Positions 15,208-22,514 of a stretch of 36,236 nt of DNA are shown piece by piece. Made by a program: the position numbers and the translations under genes. How positions within the stretch are numbered: position 1 is the first letter of the stretch; each line of letters starts with the position of its first letter. This stretch comes from Thermococcus sp. (GTDB lineage: Archaea > Methanobacteriota_B > Thermococci > Thermococcales > Thermococcaceae), in contig NZ_WAKV01000017.1 of the NCBI RefSeq assembly GCF_015523185.1, positions 1 to 36,236 of the forward strand, read 5' to 3'. The notes under the pieces are model-generated. The model saw nothing but the letters and a program-made list of their open reading frames with translations. It searched no databases and was not told the DNA's origin.

Positions 15208-15645
15208 ATGGTCGCAAGGTTTAGGGTTTTTGGCGTAGGAAATGACTTGGTCTTTGAGAGGAGCGTGGAGGTTGACTCTAGGATAAGCCCGGGTGTTTTT
15301 GAGTTCACGGTTGGGAAACCTTGGAACAGGTTGGAAGAGCTCGCATATCTTAGAACCGTTGCTGAGGAAGTCTTTGAAGGGCTCGCCGTCGTTGGTTTGG
15401 CCTATGGGGAGCCAAAGACCTATCTAGGCACTTTTGAGGACGTTGAAACCGGCAAAAGGTACTCGGGTTTTCTTGCTACTGTCCCCGATGAGTCCCTCAA
15501 GGTTCTGACCGTTAGGTTGGGTTCGGTTGAACTTGAGTCGTCGAGTGTCTACGCAATCAGGCGGGAAGTTCGCTCCGATGTGATGTTTTCAGAGGAACTA
15601 AAGCCCGGAACCAGGGTTGCCTTTAGGGGCTTTGTTCTCGTATGA
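15208..15645 (+). CDS. Hypothetical protein, probably Thermococcales-specific
   Basis: 145 residues, family not recognised. No signal peptide, membrane segment, cysteine or known motif; predicted mixed alpha/beta with a beta-rich C-terminal half. Codon use looks like that of neighbouring genes. The transcript is predicted to be leaderless. The last 23 bp overlap the convergent methyltransferase gene. Confidence 0.7.
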   Translation: MVARFRVFGVGNDLVFERSVEVDSRISPGVFEFTVGKPWNRLEELAYLRTVAEEVFEGLAVVGLAYGEPKTYLGTFEDVETGKRYSGFLATVPDESLKVLTVRLGSVELESSSVYAIRREVRSDVMFSEELKPGTRVAFRGFVLV

Positions 15646-16483
15646 TGGAAGGTTTCCTCGCCACAACGCCGAGGGCTTCCTCAACGCGCTTAACTCCAAC
15701 GAAGCCTGCCTTCCTGAGGCGTTTCATAACGCCTTTTTGCAGGTCTTTCCTTCTGTATTTCCTCCCCGGGTTGCCGACGTAGTGGAAAAGCCTTCCTCCG
15801 GGCTTTAAAATCCTGAAAAGCTCGCGGTAGAACTCCTCCGAATAGAGCTGTCCAGCCAGCGAGAAGCGCGGTGGGTCGTGGATTACCACGTCAAAGCTCT
15901 CATCGTTGAACTTCCTTACAACCTCAAAGGCGTCTCCCAGGATAATCTGTATCTTTCCACCTGTGAAGAGCTCCCTGCTCCACGGGTTTATTCTCGCGAG
16001 TTCAATCACGTTGGGGTCCTTTTCAATAGTTATAACGTACGCCCCCCGCTTTGAGGCCTCTATAGCAGTGTAACCCAGCCCCATGCAGGTGTCCAGAACC
16101 GTTTCACCTTCCTTCGGCTTCACCGTGTTCACTTTGTTCCTCGTGTCCTGAAGGGGGTTTACCTCCTTCGTGCGATGCATCCTTATGCCGTTTATCTCTA
16201 TCGTCGGCGGAATCGTCGGGACGAGCTTGTAGAAACCCTTACCCGTTATCGCCGCCTTGTAAACTCTCCCGTTTTTGATGAAGTACACGCTCTTATCGTC
16301 CCTCGCTATTTTTTCGATTACCTCCTTCGGAACCCTCGTGCCGTCTGGGAATACGAACTCGTTTCCATCCCTATCTATCATCCACGTTCTGTTGGTCTTC
16401 CTGAGGTCGAGGTTGAGCTTTACAGGGCCATTGAAAAGCAGGAGTCTTCTCGCATCCGGGGACGTTAAAAAGTACGCATCCAT
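15623..16483 (-). CDS. SAM-dependent methyltransferase, archaeal COG2521-like
   Basis: 286 residues. An N-terminal domain of about 120 residues precedes a Rossmann-type methyltransferase domain. Motif I reads DTCMGLGYTAIEASKRG, followed by ITIEKD (acidic ribose-binding residue), LGDAFEV and the motif IV-like HDPPRFS. A DPPR tetrad is seen in nucleic-acid base methyltransferases, so an RNA substrate is plausible. A start at 16510 is in frame but lies inside the TATA region, upstream of the predicted initiation site near 16492. ATG 16483, preceded by GAGGGAAGGGT, is therefore preferred. Confidence 0.8.
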   Translation of the reverse strand: MDAYFLTSPDARRLLLFNGPVKLNLDLRKTNRTWMIDRDGNEFVFPDGTRVPKEVIEKIARDDKSVYFIKNGRVYKAAITGKGFYKLVPTIPPTIEINGIRMHRTKEVNPLQDTRNKVNTVKPKEGETVLDTCMGLGYTAIEASKRGAYVITIEKDPNVIELARINPWSRELFTGGKIQIILGDAFEVVRKFNDESFDVVIHDPPRFSLAGQLYSEEFYRELFRILKPGGRLFHYVGNPGRKYRRKDLQKGVMKRLRKAGFVGVKRVEEALGVVARKPSIIREQSP

Positions 16484-16510
16484 ACCCTTCCCTCGCCCGG
16501 GTTGGGACAT

Positions 16511-16522
16511 CTTTTTATATAG
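16511..16522. promoter_or_regulatory. Shared TATA element between methyltransferase and KaiC-like genes
   Basis: CTTTTTATATAG reads CTATATAAAAAG on the minus strand. Initiation is expected near 16492 (minus) and 16544 (plus), giving short leaders that keep the ribosome binding sites of both genes. TTTATAAG at 16537-16544 is another plus-strand candidate but would start transcription past the ATG at 16560. Confidence 0.5.
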
Positions 16523-16559
16523 TTTTGCCCCAATCGTTTATAAGTGGGAGGATGATAGG

Positions 16560-17255
16560 ATGAGAGCCAGCGAGAGGGTTCGCACCGGAATTCCTGGCTT
16601 TGATGAGCTCATCGAGGGGGGCTTTATTCCAGGAAAGGCCTACCTCGTTACTGGGCCTCCTGGAAGCGGAAAGACAACTTTCGCCATGCAGTTTTTGGTT
16701 GAGGGGGCTAGGAACGGCGAGAGAGTGGCTTACATCTCACTCGTTCACAACCCTGAGGAGGTCGTCAAGGACTTCGAGCGCTTTGACCCCGAGGTCAGGG
16801 ACCACATAGCCCGCGGGAACCTCATTCTCTATGACCTTGGAAAGGAACTTTGGGGCTCGACCGCCAAGCCACCCCAGTGGAGTAGCGTCATGTTCAGGAT
16901 AAAGGATTTGGCGAGGGAAGCCAAAATTTCGCGTCTCGCTATAGACCCTCTGACTGCCATAGACTTTCCGACGACCGACCCAGCTGAGAAGAGGGCGGAA
17001 CTGGCAACGTTTTTGAGGACGATTGAGAGCCTTGGCATAACGAGCATTCTCGTTGCAGAGTTCACTGAGCTCGACCGCTATACCGAGGAGCACTACCTCG
17101 TTGACGGCGTCATAATGCTTCACTACTACCTCGATGGCGTTAAAATGGTTAGGGCTATCCAGGTTCTCAAGATGCGCAGGACCAACCACGAGACGAGAAT
17201 GTATCGTGTTGAATTTGGCTCACGGGGACTCTCTATCAGGGGGCCGCTAATATGA
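16560..17255 (+). CDS. KaiC-like RecA-fold ATPase, single domain
   Basis: 231 residues. The opening RVRTGIPGFDELIEGGFIPGK is the KaiC/RadA-superfamily signature. Walker A is GPPGSGKTT (32-40), Walker B ends in LAID (D129). One ATPase domain only, so it belongs with archaeal KaiC-like proteins rather than clock KaiC; function of such proteins is mostly unknown and may be signalling or assembly. ATG 16560 is chosen for GGGAGGATGAT upstream; the reading frame is open far upstream but without support. The next gene overlaps as ATGA, so the two products likely work together. Confidence 0.87.
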   Translation: MRASERVRTGIPGFDELIEGGFIPGKAYLVTGPPGSGKTTFAMQFLVEGARNGERVAYISLVHNPEEVVKDFERFDPEVRDHIARGNLILYDLGKELWGSTAKPPQWSSVMFRIKDLAREAKISRLAIDPLTAIDFPTTDPAEKRAELATFLRTIESLGITSILVAEFTELDRYTEEHYLVDGVIMLHYYLDGVKMVRAIQVLKMRRTNHETRMYRVEFGSRGLSIRGPLI

Positions 17256-17695
17256 GGAGACGCTTCCGTAGTAAACCTGTAACACTCGCCGAAATACTAT
17301 CGGAGAAGAACCCCGTTAGAAAGGCTTACCTCCTCGGATACTTCTTTGGCTATGCCGGGCATTTGGCTTGGAGTGGCTGGTCGAGGGAACTTAAAGAGCA
17401 CGTTTTCAGGGATGCAGAAAGGAGAAACGTTTTTCCCCAGGCATTTAAAGCATTTAAAAAAGGCCGGGCTGAGGGAGCCTCCGACAAGGAACTAGACATA
17501 ATGTTCGGCGTATATAGGCCTCCAGTCCTTGAGGCCGAACTGAGCACGGAGTCATTTCGCTCAACGTTCGAGCGCTCCAGGGTTCTCGGGATGCTCTCCG
17601 TTAAACTGACCGGTGAAACCAGATTCCTTGGCTTCGTAAAATTTTCAAACAGCAGGAGCCATTTGAGGCTGCCTTCTTTCCTCAGGAGACCTTAG
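17252..17695 (+). CDS. Hypothetical protein coupled to the KaiC-like ATPase
   Basis: 147 residues, not recognised. Very basic N-terminus (MRRRFRSKP), a helical middle rich in aromatic residues (YLLGYFFGYAGHLAWSGW) and a basic C-terminus ending LRRP. No membrane span is certain. It starts by ATGA overlap with the ATPase gene, and its 3' end overlaps the convergent dipeptidase by 4 bp. The translational coupling is the only functional clue. Confidence 0.72.
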   Translation: MRRRFRSKPVTLAEILSEKNPVRKAYLLGYFFGYAGHLAWSGWSRELKEHVFRDAERRNVFPQAFKAFKKGRAEGASDKELDIMFGVYRPPVLEAELSTESFRSTFERSRVLGMLSVKLTGETRFLGFVKFSNSRSHLRLPSFLRRP

Positions 17696-18624
17696 GTTAT
17701 TCTTTCAAAAACCCTCTCGAAGTTCTTGAAGGTTATTGCCTTAACCTCTTTCTCGCTGAACTTTTCCTTGAGCTTTTTAACCAGCGCGGGAATCTTCGAT
17801 TCATCCTCAAATCCCTCAACGCTCTTCCCGCTCCAGCCCTTGAGATAGTAGACGAAGTCGAAGCCGAGGCCAACGTGCCTATAACCGATGAGGTCGGCCA
17901 TGTAAGTGATATGCTCCAGGTACTTATCGAGCGTTGGCTTTTCGTTGTCCACGAAGCCCGGTATCGCAACGGCCCCAACAACGCCGTCCCTTTCGGCTAT
18001 CGCCTTCAACTGCTCGTCCGTCAGGTTTCTCCTGTTGTCGCAGAGCTTCCTCGCGTTGGAGTGTGACGCTATGACAGGGAAGGAGGTAACATCGAGAGCG
18101 TCCCAGAAGCCGGCTTCGTTGATGTGGCTTAAATCTACAACTATACCGAGTTCCTCTGCCTTACCAATCACTTCGACACCGAAGTTTGTAAGCCCGCCGT
18201 TGGTTCTCTCGAAGACGCCGTCGCCTATAGCATTTCTTAGGCTCCACGTTAGGGTTAGAACCCTAAGGCCGAGGCGATAGAAGACTTCCAGAAGGTCGAG
18301 GCTCTCGCCTATCGGTTCCCCGCCTTCGAGGCCGAGCCATAGGGCAGTCTTTCCCTCTTCAATTACCTTCTTCATCTCTCCAACGTTCCCCACGAGCTCG
18401 AAGCGCTCGCTTTCTTCCAAATCCCTAAGAAAAGCGTTGAGAACCTCGAGACCGTAAACGGTTGCCTCCTTCCTCTTATCGGGCCTCGTCCATATCGCCA
18501 TAACCCTCGAACTAACCCAGCCGTTGAAGAATTTCCCGTAGTTGTCCTCGAGGACGCGAGTTTTTCCGGCTTTCCTCTCGTCGTAGATGAAGGTCGGCAA
18601 ATCCGAGTGCGCATCGAAAATCAT
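17692..18624 (-). CDS. Membrane dipeptidase-like (renal dipeptidase, M19) zinc peptidase
   Basis: 310 residues. Family M19 cleaves dipeptides, including those with D-residues, using a two-zinc site in a TIM barrel. Ligands visible: DAHSDLP (H6, D8), the bridging Glu in GLEGGEP, and later histidines in DLSHIN and ASHSNARKLC. The DNRRNLTDEQL motif is typical. Start ATG 18624 follows GGGTGAG and lies 4 bp after the upstream gene; an in-frame ATG at 18636 would overlap it. It forms an operon with the helical repeat gene. Confidence 0.9.
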   Translation of the reverse strand: MIFDAHSDLPTFIYDERKAGKTRVLEDNYGKFFNGWVSSRVMAIWTRPDKRKEATVYGLEVLNAFLRDLEESERFELVGNVGEMKKVIEEGKTALWLGLEGGEPIGESLDLLEVFYRLGLRVLTLTWSLRNAIGDGVFERTNGGLTNFGVEVIGKAEELGIVVDLSHINEAGFWDALDVTSFPVIASHSNARKLCDNRRNLTDEQLKAIAERDGVVGAVAIPGFVDNEKPTLDKYLEHITYMADLIGYRHVGLGFDFVYYLKGWSGKSVEGFEDESKIPALVKKLKEKFSEKEVKAITFKNFERVFERIT

Positions 18625-18628
18625 GGGC

Positions 18629-19705
18629 TCACCCAAGGGACATGGTCTCGATGTCCCTTAAGGTTTCCGCCCTGACTTCCGGAAGGGGTATTGTTTCAGC
18701 GACTTTTCTTGCCTTCTCGTATTCCTCCCTTTCAGCTAATGCCATTGCTATCCCCCTGAGTGCACTGCTCTTTCTTCCGGGGTCGTCAATCATCTCTGCG
18801 AAGGTCAGCGCTTCCCTCAGGCTTCCGAGCTGGGTCAGAAGCATCGCTACTCTCTGGGCGCTTGCCGGTGAGAGCTCGACGTTTCCTGCCTCTCTGAGGG
18901 TATTCTCTACGACATCGACGTACGTCGGCTCATTTACTCTCTTCATCCAGAGGGCCGCTTCAAGTTCTCCGATTAGCCTAGATGCTCCCTTGAACTTCTT
19001 CCTTATTAGGGCCAGAGCGTAGCGGTAGCGTCCCTCCAGCAGGGCACGCCTTACTTCAGGTAACCCCGTTTCGCTCATTATCTCCGCCAGCTGGAGTTTT
19101 TTCTCGGTAACTCCTGCCCGCTGGTTTACGTGGAGCTTGTCGAAGATGTCAAAGGCCGTCCTGTAGAAACCAACGGCGCTCTTCGCGAAAAGTTCATCCC
19201 CAGCTTTTTCCATGAGCTCCGCTATCTTGAGAAGTCCATCGACTTTAGCCCTGTATTCGACCTCTGCCCTTGCTATAACGTCGAAGGCAACGTCAAAGAG
19301 CCCTATCGCCGTTTTAGCGTCCCCAGTTGTGGCAACGTAGTAGGCTATCGTCGCTATGGCAGTCCCCCTCAGGAGGGGGTTTTCTATTTTCCCGGCTTCA
19401 TCAATTGCCGTGTTGAAGGTTTCCGATGCTTCCTTGTAGTAGCCGAGGGCGTGGAAGGCGAAGGCGACCATTCCGTAGCCTATGGCCCTTACGTACGGGT
19501 TCTTTGAGTGCTCCGCTATATACTCGGCATCCTCGAGTATTCCGGGAATCCAGCCCTCAGGCCCGCCTCTGCGCCTTATAGTTAGGGCAACGTCAACGAG
19601 GGCCTCAATCTGGTCAACTTCATCTTCCAGTTCCCAAACCCTTTCCAGGGCATCCTCAAACTGGCCCCTTTCTGCGAGAGCCCTAATCTCTTCTAGGTCG
19701 GCCAT
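18629..19705 (-). CDS. Helical repeat (TPR-like) protein
   Basis: 358 residues built from repeated helix pairs, for example RGQFEDALERVWELEDEVDQ, LGYYKEASETFNTAID, TTGDAKTAIGLFDVAF and EREEYEKARKVAETIP. The A/G/Y spacing is that of TPR-like units. It is soluble, with no signal peptide. A scaffold role is likely but the partner is unknown. The leader is predicted to be about 5 bases, from the TATA element shared with the divergent gene at 19762. The dipeptidase gene follows 4 bp downstream. Confidence 0.8.
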   Translation of the reverse strand: MADLEEIRALAERGQFEDALERVWELEDEVDQIEALVDVALTIRRRGGPEGWIPGILEDAEYIAEHSKNPYVRAIGYGMVAFAFHALGYYKEASETFNTAIDEAGKIENPLLRGTAIATIAYYVATTGDAKTAIGLFDVAFDVIARAEVEYRAKVDGLLKIAELMEKAGDELFAKSAVGFYRTAFDIFDKLHVNQRAGVTEKKLQLAEIMSETGLPEVRRALLEGRYRYALALIRKKFKGASRLIGELEAALWMKRVNEPTYVDVVENTLREAGNVELSPASAQRVAMLLTQLGSLREALTFAEMIDDPGRKSSALRGIAMALAEREEYEKARKVAETIPLPEVRAETLRDIETMSLG

Positions 19706-19731
19706 AGCAACCTTTAGTTAGTTTCCAAACC

Positions 19732-19740
19732 CTTATAAAC
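19732..19740. promoter_or_regulatory. Shared divergent TATA element
   Basis: CTTATAAAC is centred at 19736. It lies 26 bases before ATG 19762 (plus, predicted leaderless) and 31 bases before ATG 19705 (minus). As GTTTATAAG it also reads well on the minus strand. Confidence 0.55.
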
Positions 19741-19761
19741 CTTCTCAGGTTTTTTCCAATC

Positions 19762-20316
19762 ATGCCGATGCTAACCTTGGCTCTTTACAACACCTACGAC
19801 GTTAGAAAACTCCACGAGGCCCACATCAGGGCCATAGCCCGCTCCGCGCCCATAGCATATGCCTACGGTTTTCACCTCGCCCTCGTGGGGTTTCCGCTTG
19901 AGGGAAAGCCTAGTGAGGTTGCCGAGGAGGTGAGTGAGTCAACGACGATAGGTGAGGGCGGGAGATACCTTCTCGAGCTCGCCAGAACGAACCGCTTCCA
20001 CCTCCTCGATTTCCCTGGAAAGGGTTTCCCTCCTCAGTTCGGAACCCCCGTTGCAACGACGAGAAGGCCTTTCCCTGAAAAGGAAATAACACCCCTCAAA
20101 CTGGCTGAGAGGGCTCTCAGGGGCGAGCGTTTTCTCCTCCTCATCGGGCTCGGAAGACACGGTCTTCCGAAGGAAACCTTTAAGTTGGCGCGCTATCATA
20201 TGGACGTCACGGGGAAGAGGGTCAGTCTTGAGACATGCACGGCTATAGGTGCGATAGCGGTTAAAATCGCAACGTATATGGAGGCCTTGGCATGGAGGAG
20301 TGGAAGAAGGAGGTAG
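19762..20316 (+). CDS. DUF531-like archaeal protein, possibly SPOUT fold
   Basis: 184 residues. The order ARSAPIAYAYGFHLALVGFP, then LLLIGLGRHGLPKETF, and ETCTAIGAIAVKIATYMEAL near the C-terminus resembles archaeal DUF531 proteins. The last two segments look like the knot region of SPOUT RNA methyltransferases, which suggests SAM and RNA binding (inference). It is predicted leaderless. The 3' end overlaps the signal peptidase start by 25 bp. Confidence 0.65.
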   Translation: MPMLTLALYNTYDVRKLHEAHIRAIARSAPIAYAYGFHLALVGFPLEGKPSEVAEEVSESTTIGEGGRYLLELARTNRFHLLDFPGKGFPPQFGTPVATTRRPFPEKEITPLKLAERALRGERFLLLIGLGRHGLPKETFKLARYHMDVTGKRVSLETCTAIGAIAVKIATYMEALAWRSGRRR

Positions 20317-20789
20317 CTTGGTTTTTGGTGGCTATTGTGGTGGTATTCGGAATCCAGGCCGGCCTTAGAGTGGCCCTTCACACGGATTCGCCTCTGGTTA
20401 TAGTTGTCAGCGGGTCTATGGAGCCGGTCTTTTACCGCGGGGATGTGGTGCTTCTCAAGGGGGTTACAAACCCGAATCAGGTTAAAGTTGGTGACGTCGT
20501 GGTTTACAAGCGTCCCGGTTATGAGTATCCGATAATTCATCGCGTTCGCTACATCTACACCGTTAAGATAGATGGAAAGCCCGAAACGTGCTTCGTAACC
20601 TGGGGGGACAACAACCCGGTTCCCGACCCGCCGTATCCGACCCCTGATGGTCTGCTTGAGGTCCGTCTCCCCGATGGTTACATCTCTGGCTGTGTTCCTG
20701 CCTATGCTGTGGAGGCTAAAGCCGAACTCGTGTTTCCCAAAATAGGTCTCATCCCCCTCTGGGTGAGGGAGGCCCTTAGCCTGGGATGA
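20292..20789 (+). CDS. Signal peptidase I, archaeal/ER (S26B) type
   Basis: 165 residues, probably the housekeeping signal peptidase. One N-terminal membrane segment (about 9-30) precedes VVSGSMEPVFYRGDVVLL with the nucleophile Ser. The catalytic His is in PIIHRVRYI and the acidic region is TWGDNNPVPD. A 30-residue loop rich in Pro follows. ATG 20292 has GGAGG about 8 bases upstream, inside the preceding gene. The stop codon lies within box C of the guide RNA described next. Confidence 0.88.
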   Translation: MEEWKKEVAWFLVAIVVVFGIQAGLRVALHTDSPLVIVVSGSMEPVFYRGDVVLLKGVTNPNQVKVGDVVVYKRPGYEYPIIHRVRYIYTVKIDGKPETCFVTWGDNNPVPDPPYPTPDGLLEVRLPDGYISGCVPAYAVEAKAELVFPKIGLIPLWVREALSLG

Positions 20790-20836
20790 TGTGAGGGTAG
20801 GTGGCTGAGTCGTGATGAGCTAATCGGCCCCTGACC
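20784..20836 (+). ncRNA. C/D box guide sRNA (2'-O-methylation guide), overlapping a coding 3' end
   Basis: All four boxes are present with canonical archaeal spacing. Box C is ATGATGT (20786-20792; last base differs from RTGATGA), then a 12-base guide. Box D' is CTGA (20805-20808), a 3-base spacer follows, box C' is GTGATGA (20812-20818), then a second 12-base guide and box D CTGA (20831-20834). GG and CC flank the ends as a short terminal stem. The guides are GAGGGTAGGTGG and GCTAATCGGCCC. By the fifth-base rule each points to a C in targets CCACCUACCCUC and GGGCCGAUUAGC. Targets were not identified. Box C contains part of the signal peptidase stop codon, so the RNA is probably processed from that transcript. 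Confidence 0.82.
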
Positions 20837-20916
20837 GTTTTACCGTTTTCTTTTTAACTCTGTTTATGAGTCTGAAGATGTTTTAACTTTTACATGCTAA
20901 TCAATCCGGTGGTTCC

Positions 20917-21459
20917 ATGGACGCGAGAAGCTTTCACAGGGACAACCTTTCGGGCAACGGTAAAATCGAGGTCATCACGAAGGTCCTCTTCACCAGGGAA
21001 AACCCTTGGCTTACACGCCCGGAGTGGCCGGGGTTTCTAGAGAGATAGCCAAAAACTGGATAAGGCCTTTGAATACACCAACAGGGGCAACACCGTTGCG
21101 GTGATAAGCGACGGAACCCGCGTGCTGAGTCTCAGCGACATCGGCCCCCTTGGAGCTCTCCCTGTGATGGAGGGCAAGGCGTTGGTCTTCAAGGCCTTCG
21201 GTGGCGTCGACGCCTTCCCCCTTGTTCTAGCTGAGAAAGACCCATAGGGGCCATTGATGTGGTAAAGGTCGTCTCGCCTTCCTTCAGCCGGATGAACCCC
21301 AAGGATATTGCATCACCAAAGTTCTTCTACCTCCTTGAAAGACCCTCTAGAATCCTCGTTACGGCGAGTCCTATCGCCTTGACGAGAGCTCCAACGAGCG
21401 ATGACATTTATCTGTCAAAGGTTGGTTTTGAAATTAAAAAGTTCGACGTGAGAGTTTAA
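20917..21459 (+). pseudogene. Decayed malate oxidoreductase (malic enzyme), N-terminal remnant
   Basis: Conserved malic enzyme segments appear in order but in changing frames: NGKIEVITKV from ATG 20917, LAYTPGVAG and REIAKN from about 21006, then [32 protein letters not shown] and GGVDAFP from about 21062. VVKVVSPSFSRMNPKDIASP and FFYLLER follow from about 21250. Three frameshifts separate them, with stops in the original frame (for example TAG near 21057 and TAG at 21245). After LLER the NAD-binding domain is missing; about 37 residues unlike malic enzyme follow to a stop at 21459. The remnant keeps a GGTGG ribosome binding site. As I recall, the T. kodakarensis malic enzyme gene lies close to serA and ketopantoate reductase, which would make this decay in place. 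Confidence 0.78.
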
Positions 21460-21470
21460 AAACGAGACGA

Positions 21471-21566
21471 GAAGTTTTCCACCATACTGCAAAACTTTCG
21501 TTCAAAACTTCACTACCATACTGTAAAACTTTTGCACGGGACTTTACCAGCGTTCTGGTAAACGTT
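21471..21566. repeat. Short tandem imperfect repeats after the pseudogene
   Basis: ACCATACTGCAAAACTTTCG (from 21481) and ACCATACTGTAAAACTTTTG (from 21515) differ at two positions. A looser third copy near 21546 contains TACCAGCGTTCTGGTA, a 6-bp inverted repeat. AAAACTT also occurs at 21504, and GAAGTTTT at 21471 forms an inverted partner. The stretch lies between the pseudogene and the 3' end of serA. Function is not evident. Confidence 0.6.
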
Positions 21567-21591
21567 GTAGGGAAAGGAGAAGGAAAAAGGC

Positions 21592-22509
21592 TCAGCCCTT
21601 CAGAATCTCGACTATCTGCTCCGCCACCTGAACTCCAGCGCGCATCTGCGCCTCTTCCGTTGAGGCACCTATATGGGGAGTGAGAACAACGTTGTCGAGC
21701 TTTGTGAGCGGGTGGTCCTCTGGAAGGGGCTCCTCCTCGTAGACGTCCAATCCAGCGCCGTAAATCCAGCCCTCCTTTAAGGCTTTGACGAGTGCTTTGT
21801 TATCAACGACCGCACCCCTGGCGGCGTTGATGAGTATAGCTGTCGGCTTCATGAGCTTAAGCCTCTCCTCGTTTATGAGGTGGTAGGTGGCTTCTATAAG
21901 CGGGACGTGTAGAGTTACGACGTCGCTCTCCTTCAGGAGCTCCTCAAGGGGTACGAACCTTCCGTTTACCTCCCTTGCCCTCTCCTCGTTCGGTCTCGGG
22001 TCGTAGAGGAGGACCTTCATTCCAAAGGCGTTGGCTATCTTTGCAACTTCGTAGCCTATCCTCCCGAAACCGATGATTCCGATGGTCTTTCCTTCCAGCT
22101 CTATGCCGAGGCATTGCTTCTTGGCCCAGACGCCTTCCCTCATCTTCCTGTCTGCGAAGGCTATCTTTCTGGCAACAGCAAAGAGCAGGCCGAAGACGAG
22201 TTCCGCGACGCTTCTGCTTGAGGCTCCTGGGCTGTTGACGACTTTGATTCCCATCTCCTTTGCCGCTTCGAGGTCTATGTTGTCGAGACCAACTCCAGCC
22301 CTTCCAATGACCTTGAGCTTGGGGGCATTTTCTATTACCTTCCTCGTCACCTTTGGCTTGCTCCTCACTATTATCGCTTCGACGTCCTTTACAAGCTCAA
22401 TTAGCCTATCTTCATCAGGATACTCCTCATAAAGAACCTCAAAACCCGCTTTTTTTAGAACCTCAACGGCCTTCTCGTGAAGCGGTGCCGCGACGAGAAC
22501 CTTAACCAT
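21592..22509 (-). CDS. serA: D-3-phosphoglycerate dehydrogenase, short form without ACT domain
   Basis: 305 residues. It oxidises 3-phosphoglycerate with NAD(P) at the start of serine synthesis. Features are GRAGVGLDNID, the dinucleotide-binding GIIGFGRIGYEVA, the catalytic Arg in NAARGAVVD, the Glu in YEEEPLPEDHPL, and the His in LTPHIGAST. Related 2-hydroxyacid dehydrogenases cannot be fully excluded. I chose ATG 22509 (MVKVLVAAP), with GGGGATGAT upstream. An in-frame ATG at 22518 would overlap the DUF47 stop as ATGA and add only three residues. It is the last gene of a DUF47-serA pair. Confidence 0.85.
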   Translation of the reverse strand: MVKVLVAAPLHEKAVEVLKKAGFEVLYEEYPDEDRLIELVKDVEAIIVRSKPKVTRKVIENAPKLKVIGRAGVGLDNIDLEAAKEMGIKVVNSPGASSRSVAELVFGLLFAVARKIAFADRKMREGVWAKKQCLGIELEGKTIGIIGFGRIGYEVAKIANAFGMKVLLYDPRPNEERAREVNGRFVPLEELLKESDVVTLHVPLIEATYHLINEERLKLMKPTAILINAARGAVVDNKALVKALKEGWIYGAGLDVYEEEPLPEDHPLTKLDNVVLTPHIGASTEEAQMRAGVQVAEQIVEILKG

Positions 22510-22514
22510 GGCTA

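Noticed and set aside
16275-16559. Upstream extension of the KaiC-like reading frame
   Set aside because: It runs antisense through the methyltransferase gene and lies upstream of the promoter; the ATG at 16560 has a ribosome binding site and matches the family N-terminus.
21259-21459. Possible intact 66-residue gene
   Set aside because: Its first part is the frameshifted continuation of malic enzyme (MNPKDIASPKFFYLLER), so it is part of the pseudogene, not an independent gene.
21471-21566. Possible small CRISPR array
   Set aside because: Only two to three short, imperfect units with unequal spacing and no cas genes nearby; the units do not resemble the roughly 30-base thermococcal CRISPR repeats.
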